Below are positions 63,970 through 64,000 of a DNA stretch of 64,000 bases, in pieces. The DNA is from Daucus carota subsp. sativus. Lineage: Eukaryota; Streptophyta; Magnoliopsida; Apiales; Apiaceae. The position numbers and the translations under genes were made by a program. Within the stretch, counting starts at the first letter, position 1. Every line of letters begins with the position of its first letter. The notes beneath the pieces were generated by a model. It saw only the letters and a list, made by a program, of their open reading frames with translations. It was not told the origin of the DNA and searched no databases. The DNA is taken from contig NC_030381.2 of NCBI RefSeq assembly GCF_001625215.2, positions 42,282,689 to 42,346,688 of the forward strand. Direction: 5' to 3'.

Positions 63970-64000
63970 CCTTTTTGTCCTGGACTCCGTCGCAGTTCTT

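Larger units (their letters stand above)
51978..64000 (-). mobile_element. Ty3/gypsy retrotransposon, Tat lineage, truncated by the window edge
   Basis: Read on the minus strand: gag-pol (63969-58222), then an internal region with plus-strand (antisense) genes, a polypurine tract and the 3' LTR (51978-52387). The candidate 5-bp flank GAGTG is at 51973-51977; its partner lies outside the window. The Tat assignment rests on the second, archaeal-type RNase H after the standard RNase H, and on the antisense ORFs between pol and the 3' LTR, both known for Tat elements such as Grande and Retand. The intact ORFs indicate a young copy. Confidence 0.9.

Overview
This is a stretch of a flowering-plant nuclear genome. 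The evidence is GT-AG introns in nearly every gene, plant-specific families (an R2R3-MYB, a cysteine-rich receptor-like kinase, an expansin-like protein, a plant-type ADP/ATP carrier), and dense DNA transposons and LTR elements. The genes look eudicot, perhaps an asterid such as an Apiaceae species, but I cannot fix the species from sequence alone.

Layout. Positions 1-2100 hold a small hAT-like MITE and the decayed 3' end of a Copia pol gene. Positions 2109-10784 are one large Mutator-like element (MULE) with a perfect 9-bp target duplication. It carries two plus-strand genes: a plant mobile domain (PMD/MAIN-like) gene and a MURA-type transposase. It also carries three clusters of a palindromic motif and a 197-bp satellite with telomere-like motifs. 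Positions 11700-40183 are the gene-rich part: the splicing factor SYF1 (+), an expansin-like A gene (-), a makorin RING/C3H E3 ligase (+), a broken or partial cysteine-rich receptor-like kinase (-) and a mitochondrial ADP/ATP carrier (+). Positions 40184-49187 are AT-rich and full of MITEs, including a CACTA fragment inserted inside a Stowaway-like MITE and one small ORF of unknown function. An R2R3-MYB of the MYB46/MYB83 type lies at 49188-51016.

From 51978 to the right edge lies most of a Ty3/gypsy retrotransposon of the Tat lineage, read on the minus strand. Its 3' LTR is at 51978-52387, and a single uninterrupted gag-pro-RT-RNaseH-aRNaseH-integrase ORF runs 63969-58222. Between them, in antisense (plus strand), sit a small ORF and a four-exon gene of about 918 codons. 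The 5' LTR and primer-binding site are outside the window.

The host genes are single-copy neighbours with no sign of shared function. The parts that work together are the two transposon units. In the MULE, a transposase and a PMD protein share one set of ends and one family of palindromic repeats. In the Tat element, gag-pol and an oppositely oriented gene pair share one LTR-bounded unit. The MULE is the best candidate for a system worth study. Exon boundaries were read by eye from splice consensus and reading-frame continuity; no search or alignment program was run.
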